DNA of 64,000 nt from Chloroflexota bacterium (GCA_016209205.1 JACQWQ010000131.1:1-64000), one strand, 5' to 3'. Positions 50,160-57,851 are shown, counted from the stretch's first letter. The notes: generated from the sequence alone by a model not told the origin. Numbers and translations: made by a program.

Positions 50160-50486
50160 GGCGGCGACTTGGGACTGCTCTTGTTTTCGCCGCTGTAGCC
50201 ATCGCTCGAACGAGGTGGGACTTTCTCTGGACCGCTTGCCAAGCATCAGTCCCTCAACACCGATATCCTCATCGAGATCAGGCCAATGGATCCCGTAACC
50301 AGCGCCGCTGATCTGAAAATGAGCGCGCTCGGCTGGTGTGCCATAGGCCAGACGGGGATACCAACCGATGGGAACAGCGACAGTGCGCCCGTCTTCGAGA
50401 TCAACAGACAAGGTATCGTCTGTAACCATCACCTTCACGACTCTAGCCAGTGCGAGTGTAACCACTGCAGAATGCGTCCCATTCAT
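50157..50486 (-). CDS. DUF2442 domain-containing protein
   Basis: The 109-residue protein matches DUF2442: VVKVMVTDDTLSVDLEDGRTVAVPIGWYPRLAYGTPAERAHFQI and GYGIHWPDLDEDIGVEGLM. DUF2442 proteins often pair with DUF4160 proteins as presumed toxin-antitoxin-like modules; no DUF4160 gene is visible here. The last residues (QVAA) lead to a TAG contributed by the palindromic element. GGAGG stands eight bases before ATG 50486. The 138 bp upstream hold nothing I can assign. Confidence 0.88.
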   Translation of the reverse strand: MNGTHSAVVTLALARVVKVMVTDDTLSVDLEDGRTVAVPIGWYPRLAYGTPAERAHFQISGAGYGIHWPDLDEDIGVEGLMLGKRSRESPTSFERWLQRRKQEQSQVAA

Positions 50487-50624
50487 TTCTCAATACCTCC
50501 AGATTGTCACGTAAAATGCGCTCAATTTTGCCGCATAATCCGCCTCTATGGGATAAAACACTGCACGCTAAAATGTTTGGTGCGTCAAATATGTTATTGC
50601 CTTTATTTTGCGCGCAATGAGTGG

Positions 50625-51275
50625 TCACAGTTTCAGGGCCGCCTCACTAAAATCGCGTAGACTTGAGAACAAATGCGTGGCGGATGCGTTGGTGAAATTT
50701 GGAAAGAGAAAATGCACTTCCAAGTTAGGCACGTTGCGGCTGAGCGTCAAACGCGTCACGTGAATGCCCTCCCATTGCGCGGCGCGCAGTATTTGCGCGA
50801 CAACGTCTGGCGTTGCCTCTCCGCGATACTCGGCGCGCAACCCATTCACGTCTTGCGCGAGCGTGTTCCACTTGCCGGTCGGGTCGCGTTTCGCGTTCGC
50901 GGCTTTCCATGTCGCCGCGCCGCGCGCTTCGAAATCAAAGCGCGGCGCGGCGACGAGCTGCGAGCGCAAGATCATCAAATCGCGCCGCCCATCCAATCGC
51001 CCCAACGCCCAAAAGATGGGAATGTCGCGCGGTTCAAGGACGATCGTTACGTCAAAGGTGCGGAATGGGGCTTGCGCCTTCGCCAGTTTGAGTTCGACGA
51101 CGGACGAACCCAGCCAGCGCAGCGTCGTTTTTTCGCCGATGACGGACAAGCCCTGCTGCAACCACTTGAGCGCGTTGTTCCCGCGCCGCACGTTGTACTG
51201 GGTGCCCCACGCAAACGACCCGAGCACGACGAGAACGGCGAGGACAAAGAGAATAAAACCAGGATTGTCGAACAT
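50625..51275 (-). CDS. Single-pass membrane protein encoded with the ArsA-like pair
   Basis: The 216-residue protein has one N-terminal membrane helix (FILFVLAVLVVLGSFAWGT, residues 7-25) and a cytoplasmic alpha/beta domain of unknown family (VIGEKTTLRWLGSSVVELKLAKAQAPFRTFDVTIVLEPRD). ATG 51275 lies one base after the stop of the ArsA-like gene, so it is the last member of that operon. I do not recognise the family. Its membrane placement suggests it could be a receptor or effector for the two ATPases, which is an inference from position. Confidence 0.75.
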   Translation of the reverse strand: MFDNPGFILFVLAVLVVLGSFAWGTQYNVRRGNNALKWLQQGLSVIGEKTTLRWLGSSVVELKLAKAQAPFRTFDVTIVLEPRDIPIFWALGRLDGRRDLMILRSQLVAAPRFDFEARGAATWKAANAKRDPTGKWNTLAQDVNGLRAEYRGEATPDVVAQILRAAQWEGIHVTRLTLSRNVPNLEVHFLFPNFTNASATHLFSSLRDFSEAALKL

Positions 51276-51276
51276 G

Positions 51277-52275
51277 TCACACGAACGCGTACTGCGCCAC
51301 GCGTTTGAGCGCGTCGGTGCCGCGCACTTCGTCGTCAAGCAGTGGAATGACCGCGCGCACATCGCCATCGAAATCGCGCCAGATTTCGTCCATGTAGCCG
51401 TCTTGCATCGCCACGCGATTCTTGACAAACTCGGGGCTGTTGGCTTGGACTTCGTTTTTTTGAATCACGCCGTTGACGATGACTCCTCCGACGGGGATAC
51501 CGAAATCGTGGAACCAATTGATGAAACGCTTGATGACCGCGATGGGCAGCGCTTCGGGGAGCGTGATAAAAAAGAATGCCGTCTGCTCTTTGTCGGTCAA
51601 GAGCAGCCGCGCCTGTTCCATCCGCTCGCGGAAATTGAGCAAGTATTCCATCAGCGGGTCCTCTTCTTTTTTCTTGGTAAAGGAAAGCAGCTCGCGCAAG
51701 CTTTGCGCTTCTTGACGCGATTTCACCATCTTGTTCACCCAGAGCGAATAGACCTTGCTCATGCCCAACAAACGCCGCGCATTCGCCGTGGGCGCGGTGT
51801 CAAAAACGTACGCGTCGTACTCGTTCTTGAACATCAACTCGACCATGTTCTCGAACATCGCCGATTCTTCAAAGGCAGGATTCATCGTCGCCGATTCGAC
51901 GAACGCGTCGGCTTGCGTCGAGATTTCGGCGAATTTCAAAAAGTACTGAATCTTTTGCTTGATGTCCGTCTTGGAGCGCTCGATGGTTTCTTTGGTGTCA
52001 ATCTCGTACGCCCAAAGGTTTGGCACTCCATTGACGGCGGTGGGCTTGCCGTACACATTTTGGTCGAGCAGACCGCTCAAGGAATGCACCGGATTGGTCG
52101 AGGCAAGGATCGTTCGTTTGCCCTGGTCGGCGAACCAGCGCGCAGTGACACCCGCCAGCACCGTTTTGCCAACCCCGCCTTTGCCGCCGAAGAAAACGTA
52201 TTTCAGCCGCGGATGGTCCAGCACGTACCGCGACATCGAAGTGGAAATTTCAGTCATAAGTGTGTTGATCCTCAC
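51277..52275 (-). CDS. ArsA/Get3-like ATPase, subunit 1 (Switch I Asp replaced by Asn)
   Basis: The 332-residue P-loop ATPase has YVFFGGKGGVGKTVLAG (signature Lys retained), Switch I ILASTNPVHSLSG and Switch II VFDTAPTANARRLLGM. In ArsA and Get3 Switch I reads (S/T)-D-P-A-H; the catalytic Asp is Asn here and the Switch II G-H is A-N. There is no Cys in the protein, so neither the ArsA arsenite site nor the Get3 zinc site can exist. GTG 52275 overlaps the stop of the partner gene (GTGA); ATG 52257 is an alternative. A regulatory subunit of a heterodimer is inferred. Confidence 0.88.
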   Translation of the reverse strand: MRINTLMTEISTSMSRYVLDHPRLKYVFFGGKGGVGKTVLAGVTARWFADQGKRTILASTNPVHSLSGLLDQNVYGKPTAVNGVPNLWAYEIDTKETIERSKTDIKQKIQYFLKFAEISTQADAFVESATMNPAFEESAMFENMVELMFKNEYDAYVFDTAPTANARRLLGMSKVYSLWVNKMVKSRQEAQSLRELLSFTKKKEEDPLMEYLLNFRERMEQARLLLTDKEQTAFFFITLPEALPIAVIKRFINWFHDFGIPVGGVIVNGVIQKNEVQANSPEFVKNRVAMQDGYMDEIWRDFDGDVRAVIPLLDDEVRGTDALKRVAQYAFV

Positions 52276-53243
52276 TCGCCGTACATGATCTTTGCCAATT
52301 TCTCGATCATCGCCAAGCCCGTCACATCGCGCTCCATTTCGGGAACCCGCGCCAGCACTTGCGCGCCAAACGTCTTGTCAATCTCGGCAAGGTACTTGTT
52401 CTGCATCTTGATGCGGTTGCGCAAGTACGGTGGAATGTCCTGCTGCTTGAGCTCTGCGGGCAGCACGCGGTTGACGACATAGCCCGCGATGGGCACGTCG
52501 AACTTGGCAAAGAGCTCTGCCGCCTTTTGCGTGTCGAGGATAATCATCTCTTCGGGCACGATCACGAAAAAGAACGCCGTCTTGTCTTTGTCCGTTAGGA
52601 CGCGACTGGACGCGTTGATACGCTCGCGAATGTACTGGAGCTCGTTGAGAATTTGATCTTGCTCAATATCCTTTTCGCGCTTGATGCGCGCGACCATCAC
52701 TTCGTGCTCGCGCATTTCCTCGCGCAGCTTGGTGATCTTGTTGATCCATTCGTCGTACACCTTTGCCATGGAGAGGTAATACAGCGCGTGGCCCAACGGC
52801 ACGAGGTCGTAAATGTAATAATCGTAATCGCCCTTGACGACGATATCCACGACGGCATCAAAAATCGCGGACTCTTCCATCGCGGGTTCCGCCGATGCCG
52901 CCTGGATGTAATTTTCGATTTCTTCGGGGATTTCGTTAAAGCTGTACATGTCGAGAATCTTTTTGCGAATCTCGTCCTGATACGCTTTGATGTGCGAATC
53001 GGCGTCAATCTCTTGGGCGTAGAGATTGTCCATGATTTTGACCGCGCCCTTGCCGAAAATATCGCGCTGGAAAATATCCGTCAAGCTCGCCTGTGGGTCT
53101 ACCGAAAAAACGAGAACCTTGTGCCCTTGCTGTGCGAGCCAGAATGCGGTCGCGGCGGAAAAGGTTGTTTTGCCCAGACCGCCTTTGCCGCCGAACATCA
53201 CGTAGGGATGTTGAGGAATGATGGTCGCTAATGTATTTGCCAT
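52272..53243 (-). CDS. ArsA/Get3-like ATPase, subunit 2
   Basis: The 323-residue ATPase has YVMFGGKGGLGKTTFSAATAF, Switch I VLVFSVDPQASLTDIF (catalytic Asp kept, the usual A-H replaced by Q-A) and Switch II YIYDLVPLGHALYYLSM. Like its partner it contains no Cys. Helical insert residues (ENYIQAASAEPAMEESAIFD) match the ArsA/Get3 fold. An AAGGA precedes ATG 53243. Its deviations complement those of the other subunit, which is consistent with an obligate asymmetric pair. The substrate is unknown; tail-anchored or membrane-associated small proteins are the obvious candidates. Confidence 0.88.
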   Translation of the reverse strand: MANTLATIIPQHPYVMFGGKGGLGKTTFSAATAFWLAQQGHKVLVFSVDPQASLTDIFQRDIFGKGAVKIMDNLYAQEIDADSHIKAYQDEIRKKILDMYSFNEIPEEIENYIQAASAEPAMEESAIFDAVVDIVVKGDYDYYIYDLVPLGHALYYLSMAKVYDEWINKITKLREEMREHEVMVARIKREKDIEQDQILNELQYIRERINASSRVLTDKDKTAFFFVIVPEEMIILDTQKAAELFAKFDVPIAGYVVNRVLPAELKQQDIPPYLRNRIKMQNKYLAEIDKTFGAQVLARVPEMERDVTGLAMIEKLAKIMYGE

Positions 53244-53252
53244 AAGAATCCT

Positions 53253-53348
53253 TCAGGTGCGATTTGGGCGGGCTTTGACGTTCTCCCACGCCTTGATCAT
53301 ATCCGCACGCCGTATCGGATGTTTCAAGTACGGTGAGATTAAATCGCT
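53253..53348 (-). pseudogene. Remnant or fused small ORF just upstream of the ATPase pair
   Basis: The frame ending 12 bp before ATPase 2 encodes SDLISPYLKHPIRRADMIKAWENVKARPNRT, which looks protein-like. Upstream, the frame runs through the palindromic element at 53349-53443. The 5' part of a small gene may have been replaced by the element, or the element may now supply it. I recognise no family. Confidence 0.3.
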
Positions 53349-53443
53349 TAGAGCGGATTCCAGTCTGATTGGTGGGCAGACCTTTCGGGTTTTCGGAAAC
53401 CCGAAAGGTCTTTTGCCCACATACGAATTAGGAATCCGCTCTA
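53349..53443. mobile_element. 95-bp palindromic MITE-like element (TAGAGCGRATTCC ends, copy 2)
   Basis: Terminal repeats TAGAGCGGATTCC (53349-53361 and 53431-53443) are perfect and match copy 1 at 12 of 13 positions. Inside lies GTGGGC...GCCCAC and an AGACC-family hairpin (53378-53393 with 53397-53411). A short heptad run (GATAGGC, GATTTGC, GAGATGC, GATACGC) lies beside it at 53474-53501. It separates the small-protein genes from the ATPase genes of one operon. Confidence 0.7.
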
Positions 53444-53504
53444 GCGCGTATCGCAAGCGGCAAGAATCTACCGCGATAGGCGATTTGCGAGATGCGATAC
53501 GCGC

Positions 53505-53774
53505 TTAAAACATTGCGTCGGAAATATCCTTTTCGCGCAGCATCCGGCGTTTCCACGTCGCGATATTGGGAACGACGTACGGGAGAATGCGGAGCGAATA
53601 GTAGGGGGGCAGAATCGGTACGCCGATCAGATCGCCCATCGTGATGAGAATAAAGAGATGCTCCATACTCGCGCGGGTGCGGAGCGCCGCGCGCGACATG
53701 TCATGCGCCGCCATGCCGTACATGATTTCTTTGAAATTGTCGAGCAACCCGCGCTTTTGCTTTTCTTCGGGCAT
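53505..53774 (-). CDS. Small paralogous protein B of the ArsA-like locus
   Basis: The 89-residue protein shares most of its length with the next one upstream. Conserved blocks include MYGM, RASMEHLFILITMGDLIG, VPILPPYYSLRILPYVVPNI and TWKRRMLREKDISD. A moderately hydrophobic segment (LFILITMGDLIGVPILP) may be a membrane or client helix, followed by a basic tail. AGGAGG stands six bases before ATG 53774. The family is unknown to me; a partner or substrate of the ArsA-like ATPases is inferred from the operon. Confidence 0.75.
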   Translation of the reverse strand: MPEEKQKRGLLDNFKEIMYGMAAHDMSRAALRTRASMEHLFILITMGDLIGVPILPPYYSLRILPYVVPNIATWKRRMLREKDISDAMF

Positions 53775-53797
53775 GTCAACCTCCTGGTGGTGTGATG

Positions 53798-54100
53798 TCA
53801 GACCCCGTGCAAATCGTATTCGTGCGAATCGCTAAATTCGCGTTCGCGTACCACGCGCCGCTTCCACGTTTCAATATTGGGCAGCATGTGCGGCAAGAGC
53901 CGCAAAGAATAATATGGCGGGATAATCGGCATCCCCAGCATGTCGCCAACGGTAATGGTCATGAACAGGTTTTCGAGTGACGCACGCATTTCGACGGCGT
54001 GCCGTTCGAACTCGTACCCATATAACCCGTAGAGGAATTCGCGCAGCGTGTCCCAAAGACCTCCCCGGACAAACGGATGTTTTGACGGAGCGTCTGACAT
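53798..54100 (-). CDS. Small paralogous protein A of the ArsA-like locus
   Basis: The 100-residue protein opens MSDAPSKHPFVRGGLWDTL and carries the shared core RASLENLFMTITVGDMLG, MPIIPPYYSLRLLPHMLPNI, ETWKRRVVREREFSDS. It and protein B are tandem duplicates. ATG 54100 is exactly seven bases after a TACAAT with a TTGACA 17 bp upstream, so the operon mRNA is predicted to be leaderless. It has no Cys and no recognised domain. It is the first gene of the five-gene unit. Confidence 0.78.
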   Translation of the reverse strand: MSDAPSKHPFVRGGLWDTLREFLYGLYGYEFERHAVEMRASLENLFMTITVGDMLGMPIIPPYYSLRLLPHMLPNIETWKRRVVREREFSDSHEYDLHGV

Positions 54101-54107
54101 GGATACG

Positions 54108-54136
54108 ATTGTATCGCCGCGTCGTCTGGTTGTCAA
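54108..54136 (-). promoter_or_regulatory. Promoter of the ArsA-like operon
   Basis: On the minus strand TTGACA (54136-54131), a 17-bp spacer and TACAAT (54113-54108) form a near-perfect promoter. Seven bases separate it from the ATG, predicting transcription start at or one base before the codon. Confidence 0.8.
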
Positions 54137-54180
54137 TGCAAATCCATCTGGCCATCTGGTGATTACTCACATCTTGTTCA

Positions 54181-54258
54181 AGCGCAGTTGGACTGCGCGC
54201 CACCCTACGGCAGTATGCAATGCGCTTGCATTGCCACTGCCTTTTAACATTTGTGGGT
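54181..54258 (+). repeat. Palindromic element, copy 3 (AGTTGGACT family)
   Basis: AGCGCAGTTGGACTGCGCG (54181-54199) is the same hairpin as in copy 1. It is followed by ACGGCAGT, a second hairpin GCAATGCGCTTGCATTGC and CCTTTTAACAT, paralleling the copy at 1809. It occupies the divergent gap between the small-protein gene and hemW. Confidence 0.6.
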
Positions 54259-54303
54259 AACCACCAGAAATCCATTGAATTATCCAATCCTACGAACACG
54301 ATT

Positions 54304-54309
54304 TATACT
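54304..54309 (+). promoter_or_regulatory. -10 box of hemW giving a leaderless start
   Basis: TATACT (54304-54309), seven bases, then ATG 54317. A TTGAAT lies 23 bp upstream, too far for an ordinary -35. Confidence 0.5.
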
Positions 54310-54316
54310 TGCGGCG

Positions 54317-55495
54317 ATGATTGCGAAATGGACTGGAACACAGAGCGAACGCAGCCCTGCGCTCTTTGTTTATTTGCCCTACTGCGCGTCTGTCTGTACC
54401 TACTGCGATTTCAACGTGTATGCGCGACGGGAGCGTGAATTTGACGCGTACGTGAACGCGCTGCGGTGTGAAATCGAAATGTGTGCGCAAAGCGTTGCGC
54501 CCTCGCGTCGCGCTACGAGTCTCGCGTTCGGCGGCGGCACGCCGTCGCTGCTTGCCGTATCACACCTGCAAGCCATCGTCGAAACCGTTCGCAAACATTT
54601 TGCTTATGACCAGCGCGCAGAATGGACGCTCGAAGCCAATCCCGGCACGGTGGATCAGGAAAAACTAGGCGCGCTCCGCGCGATCGGATTCAATCGTTTG
54701 TCGCTCGGCGTGCAAACATTTGACGATGCGCGGTTGCGCGCGTTCAACCGTGTGCACACGGTCGCCGATGCGTACAACGCCTTCGCCTGGGCGCGCCGCG
54801 CGGGTTTTGAAAATATCAATCTGGACTTGATCTACGGCTTGCCCGACCAAACACTTGACGCTTGGCGCACCACGCTTGACCGCGCGTTGGCGTTTGAATC
54901 CGAACATCTTTCGCTGTACGGTTTGCAGGTGGAAGAACGCACGGTGTTGAAAAAGCAAATTGACCTTGGGCGTGTGTCCATGCCCGATTCCGACCTCGCC
55001 GCGCAAATGTACGAACGCGCCATCGAGAAACTGAACGACGCGGGTTTTGTGCATTATGAGATTTCGAACTGGGCAAAACCGGGTTTTGAATCGCGGCACA
55101 ACAAAACGTATTGGTTGAACGAGCCGTATCTTGGTTTCGGCGCGGGCGCGCATTCGTCGTGGCAAGGAGAACGGTACGAGAATTGCAAGTCACCGCGCGA
55201 GTATATGCGGAGATTGGAGACTGGAGACTCGCCCATCGCGTCGCGTGAGAAAATTTCGCGCGCGGGAGAAATGTCTGAGGTGATGTTTTTGGGTTTGCGT
55301 CTTGCGGAAGGAGTGACATGGGCGCGTTTTCGGGAACGCTTTGGGGTGGATGCGCGCGAGATTTATCGTGAACCCATCGCGTTGTTGGCGGATGGAAAAT
55401 TGCTGGTGGTGGATGACGAGCGCATCCGTCTGACCGATCAAGGGATGTTGGTGTCGAATCAAATTCTGTGGCGTTTTTTGTTGGATGAGGCGTAA
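54317..55495 (+). CDS. hemW: HemW-type radical SAM protein
   Basis: The 392-residue protein has LFVYLPYCASVCTYCDFNVY with the C-x3-C-x2-C iron-sulfur motif and the HemW-specific C-D-F. FGGGTPSLL, EANPGTVDQEKL, GFNRLSLGVQTFDD and HYEISNWAKPGFESRHNKTYW follow. HemW is a haem chaperone related to HemN. ATG 54317 fits the -10 position; the frame extends to 54251 without support. Residues RRLETGDSP near the end of the SAM domain are encoded by GAGATTG/GAGACTG heptads (55213-55231), an in-frame trace of the spacer repeats. Confidence 0.94.
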   Translation: MIAKWTGTQSERSPALFVYLPYCASVCTYCDFNVYARREREFDAYVNALRCEIEMCAQSVAPSRRATSLAFGGGTPSLLAVSHLQAIVETVRKHFAYDQRAEWTLEANPGTVDQEKLGALRAIGFNRLSLGVQTFDDARLRAFNRVHTVADAYNAFAWARRAGFENINLDLIYGLPDQTLDAWRTTLDRALAFESEHLSLYGLQVEERTVLKKQIDLGRVSMPDSDLAAQMYERAIEKLNDAGFVHYEISNWAKPGFESRHNKTYWLNEPYLGFGAGAHSSWQGERYENCKSPREYMRRLETGDSPIASREKISRAGEMSEVMFLGLRLAEGVTWARFRERFGVDAREIYREPIALLADGKLLVVDDERIRLTDQGMLVSNQILWRFLLDEA

Positions 55496-55498
55496 CCA

Positions 55499-55533
55499 AG
55501 ACCCCAAGGGTTTTCCGAAAACCCTTGGGGTCT
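55499..55533. terminator. AGACC-family hairpin (copy d), terminator of convergent genes
   Basis: AGACCCCAAGGGTTTT, loop CCG and its exact complement form a 16-bp stem followed by TTCATTTTT. It lies between the convergent hemW and prenyl synthase genes and can terminate both. The arms equal those at 42835. Confidence 0.88.
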
Positions 55534-55534
55534 T

Positions 55535-56545
55535 TCATTTTTCGCGATGCACGACTTGGATCGCTAATTCGCGTAAACGCGCGACTGCGTCATTCCCCAA
55601 TCCCGTCGCGTTGAGCGCATCTAACGCGCGCGCGGCGAACGATTCCGCTTGTTGTGTCGAAAGCGCGCGCGCGCCCGTCTCGCGCAAGATCCTTTCAACG
55701 CGTCGGAAATCTGCTTCCCCCCAATTTGGTTCGGCGTACAACGCGCGCAGTTCATCCCCCGCCTCGCTTTGCATCGCCGCAAGCACTGGGTACGATTTCT
55801 TGCGGCTCTCTAAATCCGTGCGCGTGGATTTTCCGGTCAATGCGGGGTCGCCCCACAAACCCAGCACATCATCGGCGATTTGAAAAGCAATGCCGAGATT
55901 TTCACCGTACGCGGCAAACGCGCGAATGATTTTCTCGTCCGTCGTTGCAACCCGCGCCCCGATTTCGCACGCCGCCGCCAAAAGCGCTGCCGTTTTGCCG
56001 CGCACCATTTCAAAATAATGTTCCAACGTCACTTGATCGGCGCGTTCAAAAGCAATGTCGAGATACTGCCCCTGGGTGAGCTTGAGCGTCGCTTGGTCGA
56101 ATACGCTATGGATTTCCACGTAGCGCTCCAGCGAAAGGGTGGGCGTCGCCAGCCGGTCCAGCGCAAGATGGGCGAGCACAAACATCGCGTCGCCGGCATT
56201 GATGCCTTGCGCCAGTCCCCAAATTTTCCACACCGTCGCGCGCCCACGGCGTTCCGCGCTGTCGTCCTCGATGTCGTCGTGAATGAGCGAAAAATTGTGA
56301 ATCAATTCTATCGCCGCCGCCGCCGGGATCGCCGCGCGCCAATTCCCTCCCGCGGCTTCACACGCCCACAAACAGAGCAGGGGACGAATGCGCTTGCCCG
56401 TGTCGGACGGCGCAGGATTGCCTTGCGCGTCTGTGCGTCCGAGATGATATGCAAAGATATTGAAAAATTCGGAATCGCTGGCGGCGTGTGAACAAGTAAT
56501 TTCGTCGAGTTCGCGTTCGAGCGCGGCGAGGTATGCGTTGGACAT
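55535..56545 (-). CDS. Polyprenyl (geranylgeranyl-type) diphosphate synthase
   Basis: The 336-residue enzyme has the first Asp-rich motif in SLIHDDIEDDSAERRGRAT, GKTAALLAAACEIGA, and the second motif region QIADDVLGLWGDPALTGKSTRTDL. It condenses IPP with allylic diphosphates; product length cannot be fixed, but the layout resembles short-chain (C15-C20) synthases. It lies 11 bp after the IPP isomerase gene and is surely co-transcribed. Carotenoid, quinone or lipid use is open. Confidence 0.93.
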   Translation of the reverse strand: MSNAYLAALERELDEITCSHAASDSEFFNIFAYHLGRTDAQGNPAPSDTGKRIRPLLCLWACEAAGGNWRAAIPAAAAIELIHNFSLIHDDIEDDSAERRGRATVWKIWGLAQGINAGDAMFVLAHLALDRLATPTLSLERYVEIHSVFDQATLKLTQGQYLDIAFERADQVTLEHYFEMVRGKTAALLAAACEIGARVATTDEKIIRAFAAYGENLGIAFQIADDVLGLWGDPALTGKSTRTDLESRKKSYPVLAAMQSEAGDELRALYAEPNWGEADFRRVERILRETGARALSTQQAESFAARALDALNATGLGNDAVARLRELAIQVVHREK

Positions 56546-56556
56546 GGCTTGAAATT

Positions 56557-57591
56557 TTATGCTTTACGCAAATGGGGCGTGTCGTGCAGCGCGGCAAGAT
56601 TTATTGCGCCGATGCCGAACATGGCAACGCGCAATTGGGTAATTAACGCGCCCATTCCTTCCCGCGCCATCCCGGTCGAAATGTTGGCGAGTTTCAAGAG
56701 CGGCGACGCCAGGCCCACCAGCGACGCGCCGAGCGCGAGGCATTTTGCAATTTCGATGCCATCGCGAATGCCGCCGCTGGCGAAAAGTGTTGTGCCGGGC
56801 GCGGCGCGGTGTACCTGAACCAAGCTCTCCACTGTCGGAATGCCCCAATCCCAAAACGTTTCTGCCAATTGACGCAGTGCAGCGCTGGACGCGCGACGCG
56901 ACTCGACCGCTGCCCAGGAGGTTCCTCCCGCGCCGGCCACGTCAATCGCGCTCACGCCCGCGTTCACCAATTGGCGCGCGGTATTTTCTGAAATGCCAAA
57001 GCCGACTTCTTTGACAATCACCGGCTTGTCGAGTGTGCGACACACCGTTTCAATTTTCGCGAGCAGCCCGCGCCAGTTCGTATTGCCGTGATCCTGAACG
57101 GCTTCTTGGATGGGATTCAAGTGCAAAATCAGCGCGTCCGCGTCTACCATTTCTACCGCGCGGCGGCATTCGTCCACGCTGTAGCCGTAATTCAATTGAA
57201 TCGCGCCGAGATTGGCAAAGAGCAGAATCGAGGGCGCAACGTCGCGCACCTGATAGGTCACAGCCAATGTGGGTTCGGCAATTGCCGCGCGCTGCGAGCC
57301 GAGACCCATTGCGATGCCGCATTCCTGGGCAGCGGCGGCTAAATTGTGATTGATGCGCTCGGCTTCGGCTGCGCCGCCGGTCATCGAAGAAACGAGCAAG
57401 GGAGCTTGCAAAGTTTTGCCGAAAAGTTGCAGCGACGTATCCACGTCGGCGAGGTCGAGTTCGGGCAGCGCTTGGTGGACAAAGCGATATTGTTCCAACC
57501 CCGTGCGCACGTCAAAAAACTGTACGTTTTCGTCGAGGTTGATGCGCAAGTGTTCGAGTTTGCGATTCGTGATTACTGATTCGTCAGGCAT
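56557..57591 (-). CDS. fni: Type-2 isopentenyl-diphosphate delta-isomerase (FMN-dependent)
   Basis: The 344-residue TIM-barrel enzyme has [94 protein letters not shown] and the FMN phosphate-binding [14 protein letters not shown]. It interconverts IPP and DMAPP and feeds the adjacent prenyl synthase. A TATAAT lies at 57614-57609, 17 bp before ATG 57591. Confidence 0.95.
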   Translation of the reverse strand: MPDESVITNRKLEHLRINLDENVQFFDVRTGLEQYRFVHQALPELDLADVDTSLQLFGKTLQAPLLVSSMTGGAAEAERINHNLAAAAQECGIAMGLGSQRAAIAEPTLAVTYQVRDVAPSILLFANLGAIQLNYGYSVDECRRAVEMVDADALILHLNPIQEAVQDHGNTNWRGLLAKIETVCRTLDKPVIVKEVGFGISENTARQLVNAGVSAIDVAGAGGTSWAAVESRRASSAALRQLAETFWDWGIPTVESLVQVHRAAPGTTLFASGGIRDGIEIAKCLALGASLVGLASPLLKLANISTGMAREGMGALITQLRVAMFGIGAINLAALHDTPHLRKA

Positions 57592-57636
57592 GGTTTGATC
57601 CTCGGCGGATTATATCACAGCCATGGGTGCGTTATG

Positions 57637-57790
57637 GCACGAGTTGGACTCGTGCGGTCGCGGGCTTGGCGAGTCGAACCATGTGGTGAGCGTTCGCGTC
57701 GGATACGACGCGACGAACCAGCGCACACCGATAGCGCACGAGTCCAACCATGTGGTGAGCAAAGCCGAACCATCGTGCGCCAACAACAAA
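57637..57790. repeat. Hairpin/direct-repeat cluster (AGTTGGACT copy 4)
   Basis: GCACGAGTTGGACTCGTGC (57637-57655) keeps the AGTTGGACT core of copies 1 and 3 but with different, still complementary, arms. Downstream AACCATGTGGTGAGC occurs twice (57676 and 57746), each near CGAGTC, and a partial AACCATCG follows. The 260-bp region before the acp promoter has no gene. Confidence 0.6.
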
Positions 57791-57851
57791 ACGCCGCGCG
57801 CAACTTGCCTCCGCGCACGGTGTTTATCATAAAGGCGCGAGGTGCAAAACA

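Noticed and set aside
51277-53243. Arsenite efflux ATPase ArsA pair
   Set aside because: Neither protein has any Cys and no ArsB/ArsD/ArsR gene is near; Switch I/II residues also deviate, so arsenite pumping is not supported.
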